A stretch of 7,162 nucleotides of DNA from Klenkia sp. (GCA_025966215.1 JAOPVM010000101.1:1-7162), one strand, 5' to 3'; counted from the stretch's first letter, positions 1 through 6,032 are shown. Translations and numbers: made by a program. Notes: a model not told the origin generated them from the letters alone.

Positions 1-379
1 GAGGGGCGGGGAGGGCGGCCTCGCCGTCCGGGTCCCGGGCAGCGGCCCGCGCGGCGAGCGCGGCCTGGCGGGACTCCCGGTGGGCCAGCGCGCACGCCGC
101 CCGCTGGGCGTCGGCCTCGGCGAGGGCGTCCTCGACCACCTCGGCGTCCATCTCCGCGAGCAGGGTGACCTGCTCCTCAGTGGCGCCGACGACCAGCACC
201 CGGTCGGCCACCCGCAGCACGCTGACGGTGCTGCTGCGGCCCATCCGCTGGCGGGCGACGACCTCGATCAGGCCGTTCCCGCCGCCGAGCCCGCGCTTCG
301 TGGCCAGCCGGGCGGCGAACCAGAGCACGCCGGCGACGAAGGCCAGCGACAGGACGAGCCGGATGATCATCCAGGTCAC
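1..379 (-). CDS. fliO: Flagellar biosynthesis protein FliO, 5' part (cut by left window edge)
   Basis: The reading frame starts at GTG 379 and stays open to the window edge, giving 126 codons with no stop. The start overlaps the fliN stop as GTGA. I see no good Shine-Dalgarno sequence, so initiation probably relies on coupling; an in-frame ATG (codon 4) is an alternative. Residues about 4-23 (MIIRLVLSLAFVAGVLWFAA) form one transmembrane helix followed by basic residues. A small FliO-type domain follows: VVARQRMGRSSTVSVLRV, then DRVLVVGATEEQVTLLAEM. The visible C-terminal part (from about residue 75) is Ala/Glu/Arg-rich and probably a helical cytoplasmic tail. FliO is known to help assemble the FliP-FliQ-FliR export gate of the flagellar type III secretion system. 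Position after fliN supports the call; fliP would be expected next, outside the window. FliO is poorly conserved in sequence, so topology and synteny carry much of the weight. Confidence 0.85.
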   Translation of the reverse strand, partial: MTWMIIRLVLSLAFVAGVLWFAARLATKRGLGGGNGLIEVVARQRMGRSSTVSVLRVADRVLVVGATEEQVTLLAEMDAEVVEDALAEADAQRAACALAHRESRQAALAARAAARDPDGEAALPAP

Positions 380-1125
380 GCGGACTGCCGGCCCAGCTCG
401 GCGGCCGCGGCGTCGGTGACCACCTCGGTGATCCGCAGTCCGAACTCCTCGTCGACGACGACGACCTCGCCGCGGGCGATCAGCGTGCCGTTGACCAGGA
501 GGTCGGCCGGGGCGCTGGCGGCGCGGTCGAGCTCGACGATCTCGCCGGGGTAGAGCGACAGCAGCTCCTGCACCGTCATCCGGGTGCGGCCGATCTCGAC
601 GGTGACCTCCATGGCCACGTTGCGCAGCAGCTCGAGGCTGCCGCGCTGGGTCTGCGGCCGGGGCAGGGTGACCTGCAGGGCGAGGGTGGCCTGGTGCTCA
701 CCGTCGGCCAGCAGCGGGACGGCGAGGAAGACGCCCTTGTCACGCAACCCGTCCAGGGCGGCCTCGGGCTCCTCCATGCGCTCACTGGTGACCGTCACCC
801 GGCCGAGCACGGCGGCGGCCGCCTCCAGCGCAGGACGCATGGCGGCGGCGACGTCGAGCTTGCCGACGGGGGAGTTGGCCAGTGCCTCCACCACCGGGCC
901 GGCGACGACCAGCACGACGTCCCCGGAGACCTCGCCGGACAGCCGGGCGGTGATCGCGGCCGGTGCGCTGCCGGGCAGCGGGGCGATGTCGGGGTCGTCG
1001 ACGGCCGAGCCCGTGGTCAGCCGGGAGGTCGAGGGCAGCAGGGCGCCGGCGGCCTGGGCGGCGGCGACGACGGCGGCGGAGATGGTGGCGGCGTCGTCGG
1101 TGCGGCCGGCGGTGCTGGTGCTCAC
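376..1125 (-). CDS. fliN: Flagellar motor switch protein FliN (FliY-like, with extra N-terminal domain)
   Basis: This gene encodes a 249-residue C-ring protein. Start GTG 1125 overlaps the fliM stop as GTGA and has an AAGGA Shine-Dalgarno sequence 6 bases upstream (1132-1136). The C-terminal part, about residues 163-238, is a clear FliN/SpoA surface-presentation domain: LELLRNVAMEVTVEIGRTRM, LLSLYPGEIVELD, VNGTLIARGEVVVVDEEFGL, RITEVV. FliN forms the bottom of the rotor ring with FliM and binds export components. Residues about 10-155 form an additional domain whose pattern (ARLSGEVSGDVVLVVAG, then an Ala-rich helix, then VFLAVPLL and ATLALQV) looks like the CheC/FliM-middle fold found in Bacillus FliY. 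The protein is therefore about twice the length of Escherichia coli FliN (137 aa). I cannot find the ExxN phosphatase motifs of CheC/FliY; the equivalent helix reads ALEAAAAVLG. The next gene, fliO, overlaps its stop codon. The FliN identity is secure; the CheC-like assignment of the N-terminal half is an inference. Confidence 0.93.
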   Translation of the reverse strand: MSTSTAGRTDDAATISAAVVAAAQAAGALLPSTSRLTTGSAVDDPDIAPLPGSAPAAITARLSGEVSGDVVLVVAGPVVEALANSPVGKLDVAAAMRPALEAAAAVLGRVTVTSERMEEPEAALDGLRDKGVFLAVPLLADGEHQATLALQVTLPRPQTQRGSLELLRNVAMEVTVEIGRTRMTVQELLSLYPGEIVELDRAASAPADLLVNGTLIARGEVVVVDEEFGLRITEVVTDAAAAELGRQSA

Positions 1126-2087
1126 GGGGTGTCCTTCGGGGTGGTGGTGCCGGCTGGGGTGGCGACGATCTCGGCAGCCAGCCGACGGCGGTGGTTGCCG
1201 GCGACGGCGTGGGCGAACACGACGTCGTTGGTGGTGACCTCCAGCGGGCTGTCCCGCGGGTGGCGCAGCAGCAGGACGTCGCCGACGGCGAGGGTCAGCA
1301 GGTCGGCGCTGGGCACGCGCAGCGGGCGGAACCGGGCGTTGACCTCCACCGGCACCGCGCCCAGCCGCGCCGAGAGCAGTGCGGTGGCCTGGGTGCGCTC
1401 GCGCTGGGCCTGGCTGGACAGCTGGGGGGAGGTGGCGTCGTGCAGCGCCGGGGCCAGCGGGGCGAAGGGCAGCATCACCGTGGCCTCGGTGACCCGGTCG
1501 CCCAGCGACAGCGAGAACGAGGCGACGACGACGGTCTCCGAGCCCACCGCCAGCTGGGCCAGGTGGGGGTTGTACTCGAACCCCTCGAGGCCGAAGTCCA
1601 CCCGGACGATCGGCCGCAGTGCCAGCGCCAGCTCGTGGAGCACCCGCTCGACGGGGTAGCGGGTCAGCCGTGTCTCCATGCCCGTCATCGGCCGCTGGGG
1701 CTGCTCGGCCGCCCCGGAGCCGCCGAGCAGCTGGTCGATCATGGCCATCGCCACGTCCAGGGACCAGGTGAGCAGCCCACGCCCTTCCAGCGGCTCGAAG
1801 CTGAGCACGCTCATGAAGACCGGGTTGTCCAGGTGCTCGACGTAGTCGTCGTAGGCGAACTGGTCGATGCCGCCGAGCTCGAGCTTGACCTCGGTGCGCA
1901 GCACCTGGGTCAGGTTGGTGGCGCACTGGCGCGCGAAGGTCTCCAGCGCGTTGTGCAGCACCCGCACGTGGTCCCGGGAGAGCTTGGTGGGCCGCCGGAA
2001 GTCGTAGCTGCGGGCCTCCCCGCGGCGGCGCCGGGACGCCATGAGCGCCGCACCGCGGGGGGCGGGAGAGGCGGCGGCGAGGGTCAC
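1122..2087 (-). CDS. fliM: Flagellar motor switch protein FliM
   Basis: The product is a rotor C-ring protein that links FliG to FliN and transmits the chemotaxis signal. I chose GTG 2087 (321 aa) because the nine bases in front of it, GAGGTGATC, match the anti-Shine-Dalgarno region of 16S rRNA. GTG 2093 (two codons longer) would overlap that site, and ATG 2042 has no ribosome site. Family hallmarks are present: YDFRRPTKLSRDHVRVL near residues 28-44, ETFARQ, a LLGGSG motif at about 120-125 that corresponds to the GGxG FliG-contact motif, and MTGMETRL. A middle CheC-like domain ends near residue 210, and a C-terminal SpoA domain spans roughly 235-310 (GAVPVEVNARF, LAVGDVLLL). The N-terminus lacks the usual CheY-P binding peptide (LSQxEIDALL type). 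It is instead Ala-rich and then Arg-rich (SRRRRGE). There is a 62-base gap behind fliL, the only non-overlapping junction from motA to fliO. The stop overlaps the fliN start. Confidence 0.94.
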   Translation of the reverse strand: MTLAAASPAPRGAALMASRRRRGEARSYDFRRPTKLSRDHVRVLHNALETFARQCATNLTQVLRTEVKLELGGIDQFAYDDYVEHLDNPVFMSVLSFEPLEGRGLLTWSLDVAMAMIDQLLGGSGAAEQPQRPMTGMETRLTRYPVERVLHELALALRPIVRVDFGLEGFEYNPHLAQLAVGSETVVVASFSLSLGDRVTEATVMLPFAPLAPALHDATSPQLSSQAQRERTQATALLSARLGAVPVEVNARFRPLRVPSADLLTLAVGDVLLLRHPRDSPLEVTTNDVVFAHAVAGNHRRRLAAEIVATPAGTTTPKDTP

Positions 2088-2096
2088 GATCACCTC
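2088..2096 (-). promoter_or_regulatory. Strong Shine-Dalgarno site of fliM
   Basis: On the minus strand the nine bases GAGGTGATC immediately precede GTG 2087. They are complementary to the CACCTCC-containing 3' end of bacterial 16S rRNA over their full length, with five bases between GAGG and the start. This decides the fliM start. It is the longest ribosome-binding match I see in the window. It suggests that fliM, unlike its overlapping neighbours, is initiated independently. Confidence 0.7.
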
Positions 2097-2132
2097 ATCG
2101 GCGGTGCGCGACGCGATCCTGACCGCCCGATG
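2096..2132 (-). promoter_or_regulatory. Inverted repeat / RNA hairpin in the fliL-fliM gap
   Basis: On the plus strand CATCGGCGGT (2096-2105) faces ACCGCCCGATG (2122-2132). They form a 10-bp stem with one bulged base and a 16-base loop. In the transcript the 3' arm ends at the first base of the fliM Shine-Dalgarno sequence. No T-tract follows, so a classical terminator is unlikely. A translation-modulating or mRNA-processing structure fits better, but this is inference from position. Confidence 0.5.
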
Positions 2133-2149
2133 GGGGGCGACGTGGTCGG

Positions 2150-2623
2150 CTACTGCGTGACGTACTCCGTGTAGTAGATGCCCATCACCACGTGCTCGCC
2201 GTCGTGGTTGTAGGCCTCCTCGATGCGCTGCTCGAGAGCGGTCTTCAGCGCCTCGCGGTTGCCGGTGACGTCGGCGAGCTGGGCGCCGGAGAAGGTCTCG
2301 ATCACGATGTCGGTGGCCATGGCGCCGTCCGGGACCTCCTCGCCGACCTCCTCGGTCAGCTGCAGGGTGACCCCGACCTTGAGGTAGCCGCTGCCGGCCA
2401 GGTTGACCGCCACGGAGTCCAGCGCCAGGACCGCACCGGGCACCGGGGCGGGCTCGGCCTCGGCCTCGCCGGCGGAGAAGACGGAGAAGTACAGCGCGGC
2501 ACCCACGGCGAGCAGGACGACGAGCACGATCGCGACGAGCTTCTTCCTGCCACCCCCGGCGGCCTCCTCCTCGTCGGTCTCGGCGGCCGGCTTGGCGGGC
2601 GTGGTCTTCGTGGCTGCGCTCAC
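2150..2623 (-). CDS. fliL: Flagellar basal body-associated protein FliL
   Basis: FliL is a single-pass membrane protein that surrounds or supports the MotA/MotB stator and affects torque. The product is 157 aa, a usual length. Start GTG 2623 overlaps the motB stop as GTGA, with AGGAG at 2632-2636, eight bases upstream. Residues 1-28 are a charged cytoplasmic segment containing DEEE and ending in GRKK. Residues about 29-49 form the transmembrane helix (LVAIVLVVLLAVGAALYFSV). An acidic Glu/Ala/Pro linker follows, and then the external FliL domain: LDSVAVNLAGSGYLKVGVTL, TDIVIETFSG, and the C-terminal signature GNREALKTALEQRIEEAY followed by VVMGIYYTEYVTQ. Aromatic-rich FliL C-termini of this kind are typical. 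It sits directly downstream of its stator partners motA and motB. The same reading frame remains open far upstream inside motB, but that part is an out-of-frame shadow. Confidence 0.95.
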   Translation of the reverse strand: MSAATKTTPAKPAAETDEEEAAGGGRKKLVAIVLVVLLAVGAALYFSVFSAGEAEAEPAPVPGAVLALDSVAVNLAGSGYLKVGVTLQLTEEVGEEVPDGAMATDIVIETFSGAQLADVTGNREALKTALEQRIEEAYNHDGEHVVMGIYYTEYVTQ

Positions 2624-3567
2624 GGGGTGCTCTCCTGGGCGGTGACGGTCGGGGTGGTGGTGGCGCGGTCGGCGGCGGCCGCGAGGCCGGGCAGCTGGGC
2701 GTTGGCCTCGGAGGAGGCGTCGGACAGGACGACGATGTCGACCCGTCGGTTGACCGAGACCGACGCGGGGTCGGAGTCGGGCAGCAGGGGGTGGGTGGCG
2801 GCGAACCCGGCGGCGGACAACCGGACCTCGGCGAGTCCGTCGGCCTCGGCCAGGTGCCGCAGCACCGTCGTCGCCCGGGCGGTGGACAGCTCCCAGTTGC
2901 TGGGGAACGGTCCGCCGGCGGTGACGGGCAGGGAGTTCGTGTGGCCCTCGATGCGCAGGTCGTTGGGCAGTGCGGCCAGGGTGGGGGCCAGGGCGTCGAG
3001 CACCCGGCCGCCCTCCTCCCGCAGGTCGGCCCGCTCGGGCCCGAAGAGCACCTGGTCGGCCACGACGTGCACGACCAGGCCGCGCTCGTCGATCTGGAAC
3101 TCCACCGCGTCGGGCTGACCGGCGGCGGACAGCGCCGCGGCGATCGCGGCCTGGGCGGCCCGCAGCTGGTCGAAGGTCGCCTGGGCCTCGGCAGCCACCT
3201 GGGCGGTGTGCCGGGCGGCGGCCTCGGCGGCTGCGGCGTCGACCGCGGTGGGGTCCTCCTGCGCGGTCGGTTCGAAGTCGGTGTTGATCTGCATGGGGGA
3301 GTTCAACGCGTCGAGCACGCCCGGGTCCTGGGTGGGGGAGCCGCTGTCCAGCACGCTGGTGGGGGCACCGAAGCTCTCGCTCAGCCCGCTGGCCAGGGCC
3401 GCGAACTTCGTGGCGTCGACCTGGCTGATCGAGTACAGCACGATGAAGACGGCGGTCAGCAGCGTCATCATGTCGGCGAAGGAGACCAGCCACCGTTCGT
3501 GGTTCTCGTGCTCCTCCTCCTCGTGCGGCGTGGCCCGCCGACGTCCGGTGGGCGCGTGTCCGCTCAT
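2620..3567 (-). CDS. motB: Flagellar motor stator protein MotB
   Basis: MotB anchors the stator to peptidoglycan and carries the ion-binding aspartate. The product is 315 aa. Start ATG 3567 overlaps the motA stop as ATGA. The N-terminus is charged (HEEEEHENHER). One transmembrane helix follows at about 26-48, RWLVSFADMMTLLTAVFIVL, with the conserved Asp at residue 32. A plug/linker region rich in Ala and acidic residues runs to about 150. The OmpA-like peptidoglycan-binding domain spans roughly 158-282, with DQVLFGPERADLREEG, IEGHTNSLPV, SNWELSTARATTVLRHL and VNRRVDIVVLS. Within it the usual GHTD is GHTN (Asn 211). A 33-residue Ala/Thr/Pro-rich tail follows the domain. The helix reads FIVLYS, which resembles the proton-type Bacillus MotB more than MotS. 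It is co-transcribed and coupled with motA upstream and fliL downstream. Confidence 0.96.
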   Translation of the reverse strand: MSGHAPTGRRRATPHEEEEHENHERWLVSFADMMTLLTAVFIVLYSISQVDATKFAALASGLSESFGAPTSVLDSGSPTQDPGVLDALNSPMQINTDFEPTAQEDPTAVDAAAAEAAARHTAQVAAEAQATFDQLRAAQAAIAAALSAAGQPDAVEFQIDERGLVVHVVADQVLFGPERADLREEGGRVLDALAPTLAALPNDLRIEGHTNSLPVTAGGPFPSNWELSTARATTVLRHLAEADGLAEVRLSAAGFAATHPLLPDSDPASVSVNRRVDIVVLSDASSEANAQLPGLAAAADRATTTPTVTAQESTP

Positions 3568-4340
3568 GCCGCAGCTGTCGCGGCGGCGACCTCGCTGGGC
3601 GGGACCAGGGAGGTCAGCTTCTGCCGGACGGTGCGCGGGCTGGTGCCGGCCTGGATCTCCGAGATGCCCTCGACGAGCAGGTTCATCTGGGCGGCCTGCA
3701 GGTCGCTGGTGCGGGTGATCTTGGCGGCCATGGGCAGCCAGAAGACGTTGGCCGACAGCACGCCCCAGAGGGTGGCGACGAAGGCCGCGGCGATGAGGTG
3801 GCCCAGGGTCTCGGGCTTGTTCAGGTTCTCCAGCACGTGGATCAGCCCGATGACGGTGCCGATGATGCCGATGGTCGGCGCGTAGCCGCCCATGGCCGTG
3901 AAGAACTTGGCCGCGACCTTGTCCTCGCTCTTCTTGGCCGCGATCTCGCTGTCCAGGACGGTGCGCAGGTCCTCGGGGTCGGTGCCGTCGACGGCCATCT
4001 GCAGACCGCGCTGCAGGAACGGGTCCTCGATCGCCTTGATGGAGGACTCCAGGGCCAGCAGGCCCTCCCTGCGGGCCTTCTCGGCCAGCGTCACCAGGGT
4101 CTGGATCTGCTCGGTCGCCGGGGGCACCGCGGCCGGGGTCAGGCCCATCTTGAACCAGGTGCCGAGCTTCTTGACGTCGGACATCGTGGTGCCGGCGATC
4201 GCGGCGCCGAAGGTGCCGACGAAGACCAGGATGATCGGCGGCAGCAGGATGATGGCCATGGGGGACGAGCCCTCCATGATCATCGAGGCGATGATCGCGA
4301 CCAGGGCGATCGCGACGCCGATCAGGGTTGCCGGGTCCAT
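3564..4340 (-). CDS. motA: Flagellar motor stator protein MotA
   Basis: MotA is the torque-generating stator subunit that forms the ion channel with MotB. I chose ATG 4340 (258 aa): AGGAG at 4348-4352 lies seven bases upstream, and the flbD stop is one base away. GTG 4355 would overlap that ribosome site. Four membrane segments are visible: about 4-22 (ATLIGVAIALVAIIASMIM), 27-50 (PMAIILLPPIILVFVGTFGA), 148-170 (GGYAPTIGIIGTVIGLIHVL) and 180-205 (LIAAAFVATLWGVLSANVFW). The large cytoplasmic loop contains KARREGLLALESS, whose Arg 90 and Glu 98 correspond to the charged residues that contact FliG in Escherichia coli. The two conserved prolines that couple ion flow to torque correspond to Pro 155 and Pro 203. 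Thr 162 in the third segment (GTVIGL) and VATLWG in the fourth lie where Na+-type PomA has functional threonines. The stop overlaps the motB start as ATGA, which should favour balanced synthesis of the two subunits. Confidence 0.96.
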   Translation of the reverse strand: MDPATLIGVAIALVAIIASMIMEGSSPMAIILLPPIILVFVGTFGAAIAGTTMSDVKKLGTWFKMGLTPAAVPPATEQIQTLVTLAEKARREGLLALESSIKAIEDPFLQRGLQMAVDGTDPEDLRTVLDSEIAAKKSEDKVAAKFFTAMGGYAPTIGIIGTVIGLIHVLENLNKPETLGHLIAAAFVATLWGVLSANVFWLPMAAKITRTSDLQAAQMNLLVEGISEIQAGTSPRTVRQKLTSLVPPSEVAAATAAA

Positions 4341-4341
4341 G

Positions 4342-4632
4342 TCAGCGCTCCTCACGGATCGGGAAGGCCAGCACCGAGTGGTCGGCGGTGGCCGTGGGGC
4401 GCGGCTGGACGACGAGGGCCGGGTAGGCGCCCCGGTCCATGGCGTAGGCGGTGGCGAGCACGTCGGCGCGGTAGTCGCGGATGGACCGCAGCACCTCGTC
4501 GAGGCTCTCCCGCACCAGGAAGCGGACGTCGTCGGTCAGCGAGATGACGGTGTCGGGGTGTGCCTCGACCCGCTCGATCAGATCGGGGTTCAGCGCGAAC
4601 GGCTCCCCGTTCAGGCGGGTCAGGCAGATCAC
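4342..4632 (-). CDS. flbD: FlbD/SwrD family flagellar protein
   Basis: This is a 96-residue cytoplasmic protein. The first 54 residues match the FlbD/SwrD family pattern: ICLTRLNGEPFALNPDLIER, then PDTVISLTDDVRFLVRESLD and EVLRSIRDY. In Bacillus subtilis the member SwrD raises motor torque for swarming and is encoded just after the hook gene; this should not be confused with the Caulobacter transcription regulator also called FlbD. The start is GTG 4632 with GGAG seven bases upstream. The C-terminal 35-40 residues (DRGAYPALVVQPRPTATADH, then SVLAFPIREER) go beyond the conserved core and make it longer than the usual 60-80 aa. One base separates its stop from motA, which fits a role in stator function. 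It is the first gene after a putative terminator, so it may have its own promoter in the 141-base gap, although I could not identify one with confidence. Confidence 0.88.
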   Translation of the reverse strand: MICLTRLNGEPFALNPDLIERVEAHPDTVISLTDDVRFLVRESLDEVLRSIRDYRADVLATAYAMDRGAYPALVVQPRPTATADHSVLAFPIREER

Positions 4633-4659
4633 CGGTGGCTCCAGGTCGGTCGGGGGTTC

Positions 4660-4671
4660 GCCCAGCTGGGC
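4660..4671. repeat. 12-bp perfect palindrome upstream of flbD
   Basis: GCCCAGCTGGGC reads the same on both strands, and a second palindrome, CACCGGTG (4671-4678), abuts it. They lie 28-46 bases in front of the flbD start codon in non-coding DNA. A spacer-less palindrome could bind a dimeric regulator, but short G/C-rich palindromes also arise by chance in such a genome. No function can be assigned from the sequence alone. Confidence 0.35.
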
Positions 4672-4711
4672 ACCGGTGACATCGGCCCGGCCCGAGACCC
4701 CCTGAAGCCGA

Positions 4712-4746
4712 ACGGCCCGGCCCCCCCGAAGGGATGACCGGGCCGT
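4712..4746 (-). terminator. Probable hairpin terminator after flgE
   Basis: ACGGCCCGG (4712-4720) and CCGGGCCGT (4738-4746) are perfect 9-bp inverted repeats. Inside them, on the minus strand, CCC-TTCG-GGG forms an inner stem capped by a C(UUCG)G tetraloop. The hairpin begins 27 bases past the flgE stop. It is followed by TTCGGCTTC rather than a run of T, as is common in high-GC actinobacteria where U-tracts are weak or missing. It probably ends or attenuates the fliK-flgD-flgE transcript before flbD. The structure is certain as base complementarity; termination is inferred. Confidence 0.65.
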
Positions 4747-4773
4747 GCGGTGCGGGGCTGTTCGTGGGTGGGG

Positions 4774-6015
4774 CTACCGCTTCAGGTTGACCAGGTCCTG
4801 CAGCAGCTCGTCGGAGGCGCTGATCACCCGGCTGTTCGCCTGGAACCCGCGCTGGGCGATGATCAGGCCGGTGAACTCCTCGGAGAGGTCCACGTTGCTC
4901 ATCTCCAGGGCGCCCGAGGCCAGCGTGCCCAGCGAGCCCTCCCCGGCCGCCCCGATCAGCGCGACGCCGGAGTTGTCACCGACCGCGAAGCTCGTGTTGC
5001 CCATGTTGACCAGGCCCGAGGGGTTGTTGAACGTGGCCAGCGCGAGCTTGCCGATGGCCTGCCGCTCGCCGTTGGAGTAGACGCCCATGATCGTGCCGTC
5101 CTCGTTGAGCGCGAAGCTCTGCAGGCTGCCGGCGGTGTAGCCGTCCTGGTCGGCGACGTTCAGCGGGCTGCCGCCGTTGACGTGGGAGAGCGAGCTGAGG
5201 CTCGACGTCACGGCACCCTCGCCGACCCACGGCGCGGTGAACGTCAGGCTCTTGTCGGTGGAGCCGCTGACGCTGGCGACGGTCCCGTTGTCGGCGAAGG
5301 TCACCTGGGCCGGGGTGTAGGCGCCCGCGGGCAGGGGGGTGCCGTCCACCGCGATGCCGACGGTGAACACCTGGGTGTTCGTGGCGTCCCGGGTGAAGGT
5401 GTACGTGACCTGGTGTTCGGCGCCCTGGGCGTCGAACATGGTCGCGGTCGTCACGCTCGGGTTCTCGGTCGCCCCCGCTGCGGTCGGCGGGAGTGCCAGG
5501 CTGCCGGCGATCGTCGCCGACGCCGTCTGGTTGGGGGACTTGACGCTGCCGTAGGAGACGGCCAGGGGCTGCAGCGGGCCGCTGGTGCTCACCGCGCCCG
5601 TCGTGGGGTCGGCCATCCAGCCCTGCAGCACCGCGCCGTCGGCGGTGATGAGCTTGCCTGCACCGTCGAAGGTGAACGACCCCGCGCGCGTGAACAGCTG
5701 CTGGCCCTTGGACTCGGTGACGAAGAACCCGTCGCCCTGGATCATGAAGTCCAGCGCGCGGCCGGTGTTCTGCGTCTTGCCCTGGCCGAAGTCGGTGGTG
5801 ATCGCGGCCAGCTTCACGCCCAGGCCGACCTGCGCCGGGTTGGCGCCGCCCTCGAGCCCGTCGGGGCTCTTCCCGCTGCGCAGCACCTGGGTCAGCGTGG
5901 TCTCGAAGACGGTGTTGGAGGTCTTGTAGCCGACCGTGTTCACGTTCGCGATGTTGTTCGCGACCGTGTCCATCTTGGTCTGGTGGGCGCGCAGGCCGGA
6001 GATGGCCGAGAACAT
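4774..6015 (-). CDS. flgE: Flagellar hook protein FlgE
   Basis: FlgE is exported by the flagellar type III system and polymerises into the hook. From ATG 6015 the product is 413 aa, close to Escherichia coli FlgE (402 aa). The N-terminal rod-type domain is classical: SAISGLRAHQTKMDTVANNI, then ANVNTVGYKTSN. Next come LDFMIQGDGFFVT (about 89-100) and FTRAGSFTFDGAGKLITADG. The middle domains, rich in Ala, Ser, Thr and Gly, carry DQDGYTAGSLQSFALNEDG. The C-terminal helix is SNVDLSEEFTGLIIAQRGFQ followed by ANSRVISASDELLQDLVNLKR. I list the ordinary ATG, but the real start is probably CTG 6024, three codons upstream: an AGGAGT site lies eight bases before the CTG and 17 before the ATG, and the extra residues restore the LRSM motif common in this family. 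No other standard start codon exists upstream. It follows flgD, whose product guides FlgE assembly, with a gap of 31-40 bases. Confidence 0.95.
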   Translation of the reverse strand: MFSAISGLRAHQTKMDTVANNIANVNTVGYKTSNTVFETTLTQVLRSGKSPDGLEGGANPAQVGLGVKLAAITTDFGQGKTQNTGRALDFMIQGDGFFVTESKGQQLFTRAGSFTFDGAGKLITADGAVLQGWMADPTTGAVSTSGPLQPLAVSYGSVKSPNQTASATIAGSLALPPTAAGATENPSVTTATMFDAQGAEHQVTYTFTRDATNTQVFTVGIAVDGTPLPAGAYTPAQVTFADNGTVASVSGSTDKSLTFTAPWVGEGAVTSSLSSLSHVNGGSPLNVADQDGYTAGSLQSFALNEDGTIMGVYSNGERQAIGKLALATFNNPSGLVNMGNTSFAVGDNSGVALIGAAGEGSLGTLASGALEMSNVDLSEEFTGLIIAQRGFQANSRVISASDELLQDLVNLKR

Positions 6016-6032
6016 CGAACGCAGCCCGGGGG

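Noticed and set aside
1126..1926. Extension of the fliN frame upstream through fliM, which would give a 516-residue protein
   Set aside because: The upstream part is Arg/Pro/Ala-rich and out of frame within fliM. The good ribosome site and the GTGA overlap fix the start at 1125.
2095..2102. GCCGATGA upstream of fliM, and GCCGATG at 4686-4680 upstream of flbD, as sigma-28 type -10 elements
   Set aside because: Each resembles GCCGATAA, but no TAAA-type -35 element lies at the proper distance. The first also sits inside the hairpin and ribosome site of fliM, too close to the start codon.
2624..3493. Extension of the fliL frame upstream through motB, which would give a 447-residue protein
   Set aside because: The upstream part is a shadow of motB. 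FliL starts at GTG 2623 with its own Shine-Dalgarno site and has the normal family length.
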